DNA from: Daejeonella sp.
GTDB taxonomy: Bacteria; Bacteroidota; Bacteroidia; Sphingobacteriales; Sphingobacteriaceae
Length of the DNA: 51,076 bases
Reading direction: 5' to 3'
Assembly: GCF_030695525.1 (NCBI RefSeq)
Contig: NZ_JAUYSS010000006.1
Span: forward strand, 1 to 51,076
The stretch's first letter is position 1. Every line of letters starts with the position of its first letter. The notes beneath the pieces are model-generated. The model made no database searches. It worked only from the letters and a program-made list of their open reading frames with translations, and had not been told where the DNA came from. Below, piece after piece: positions 50,954 through 51,076 of this stretch. The translations under genes were made by a program, and so were the position numbers.

Positions 50954-51076
50954 CCCGCCTTTAGGCGGGTTGTAACCGGCGTGATTCAATTTGGGCTTCA
51001 GCCCCACATATAGCAGGTTAGAAAATAACGTAAACCGGTGCTTCAGCGCCGACAACATTTAATCGGGCTGAAGCCC
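50954..51076. repeat. multi-hairpin intergenic repeat cut by the window edge
   Basis: The end of the window, after the last hydrolase gene, holds a 7-bp hairpin cccgcct/aggcggg (50954-50969). A 12-bp word gggcttcagccc (50993-51004) follows, and its exact inverse lies at 51065-51076. A related imperfect word, ggtgcttcagcgcc, sits between them (51037-51050). The GC-rich hairpins contrast with AT-rich flanks. This is the look of a REP-like or decayed mobile element; its right end is outside the window. The first hairpin might also terminate the hydrolase transcript. Confidence 0.75.

Overview
The window looks like core chromosome of a member of the Bacteroidota, most likely from the Sphingobacteriales (the order is an inference from general resemblance). 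Supporting signs are a SusC/SusD outer-membrane pair, many Bacteroidota -7 promoter boxes (TAnnTTTG), the about 460-residue Bacteroidota type of arginine decarboxylase, a MdoB/LTA-synthase-like sulfatase-fold protein, and an AT-rich sequence in which several starts are TTG or GTG. I saw no tRNA, rRNA, CRISPR array, complete insertion sequence or prophage. About 42 protein genes fill nearly all of the sequence.

Layout. 1-5.4 kb: the end of an unidentified gene, heptose-7-phosphate kinase (LPS core precursor), an aspartate-type aminotransferase, then an overlapping run of CDF metal transporter, NUDIX hydrolase and bioA. 5.4-8.0 kb: an LTA-synthase-like membrane enzyme and a small secreted protein. 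8.1-14.9 kb: a tightly packed run of a PorV-like barrel, a ComEA-type helix-hairpin-helix plus barrel protein, ComEC, then (after a short gap) an enoyl-CoA hydratase-like enzyme and a metallophosphoesterase. 14.9-16.2 kb: lipid kinase and MerR regulator on the other strand. 16.3-23.3 kb: alaS, gatB, a TlpA-type lipoprotein, an orphan response regulator and an RluA pseudouridine synthase. 23.3-28.2 kb: a DUF695-like lipoprotein and an arginine-centred group (arginine decarboxylase, arginase, argS). 28.4-34.1 kb: 3-hydroxyacyl-CoA dehydrogenase and susC/susD. 34.3-38.4 kb: bioD/bioF, a Spy-like periplasmic protein, an XRE-S24 repressor facing a degenerate GIY-YIG protein, and a lipoprotein MsrB. 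38.4-45.2 kb: a large peptidase/propeller/Omp85-like fusion, PBP1A, and PPK2. 45.3-50.8 kb: a GNAT protein, an omega-amidase with its partner methionine aminotransferase, a queuosine-precursor transporter and two exported alpha/beta hydrolases. The window ends inside a hairpin repeat element.

How the genes fit together. Several neighbours form plausible functional units. The arginine group sends one amino acid to agmatine, ornithine or Arg-tRNA. The transaminase and omega-amidase form the known keto-acid salvage pair. bioA and bioFD supply three biotin steps from two separate loci. The most interesting unit is the exported HHH-barrel protein between a PorV-like barrel and ComEC, which could be an outer-membrane arm of DNA uptake. 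The next most interesting are the protease-propeller-Omp85 fusion and the S24-type repressor facing a GIY-YIG-like protein that seems to have lost its catalytic residues.
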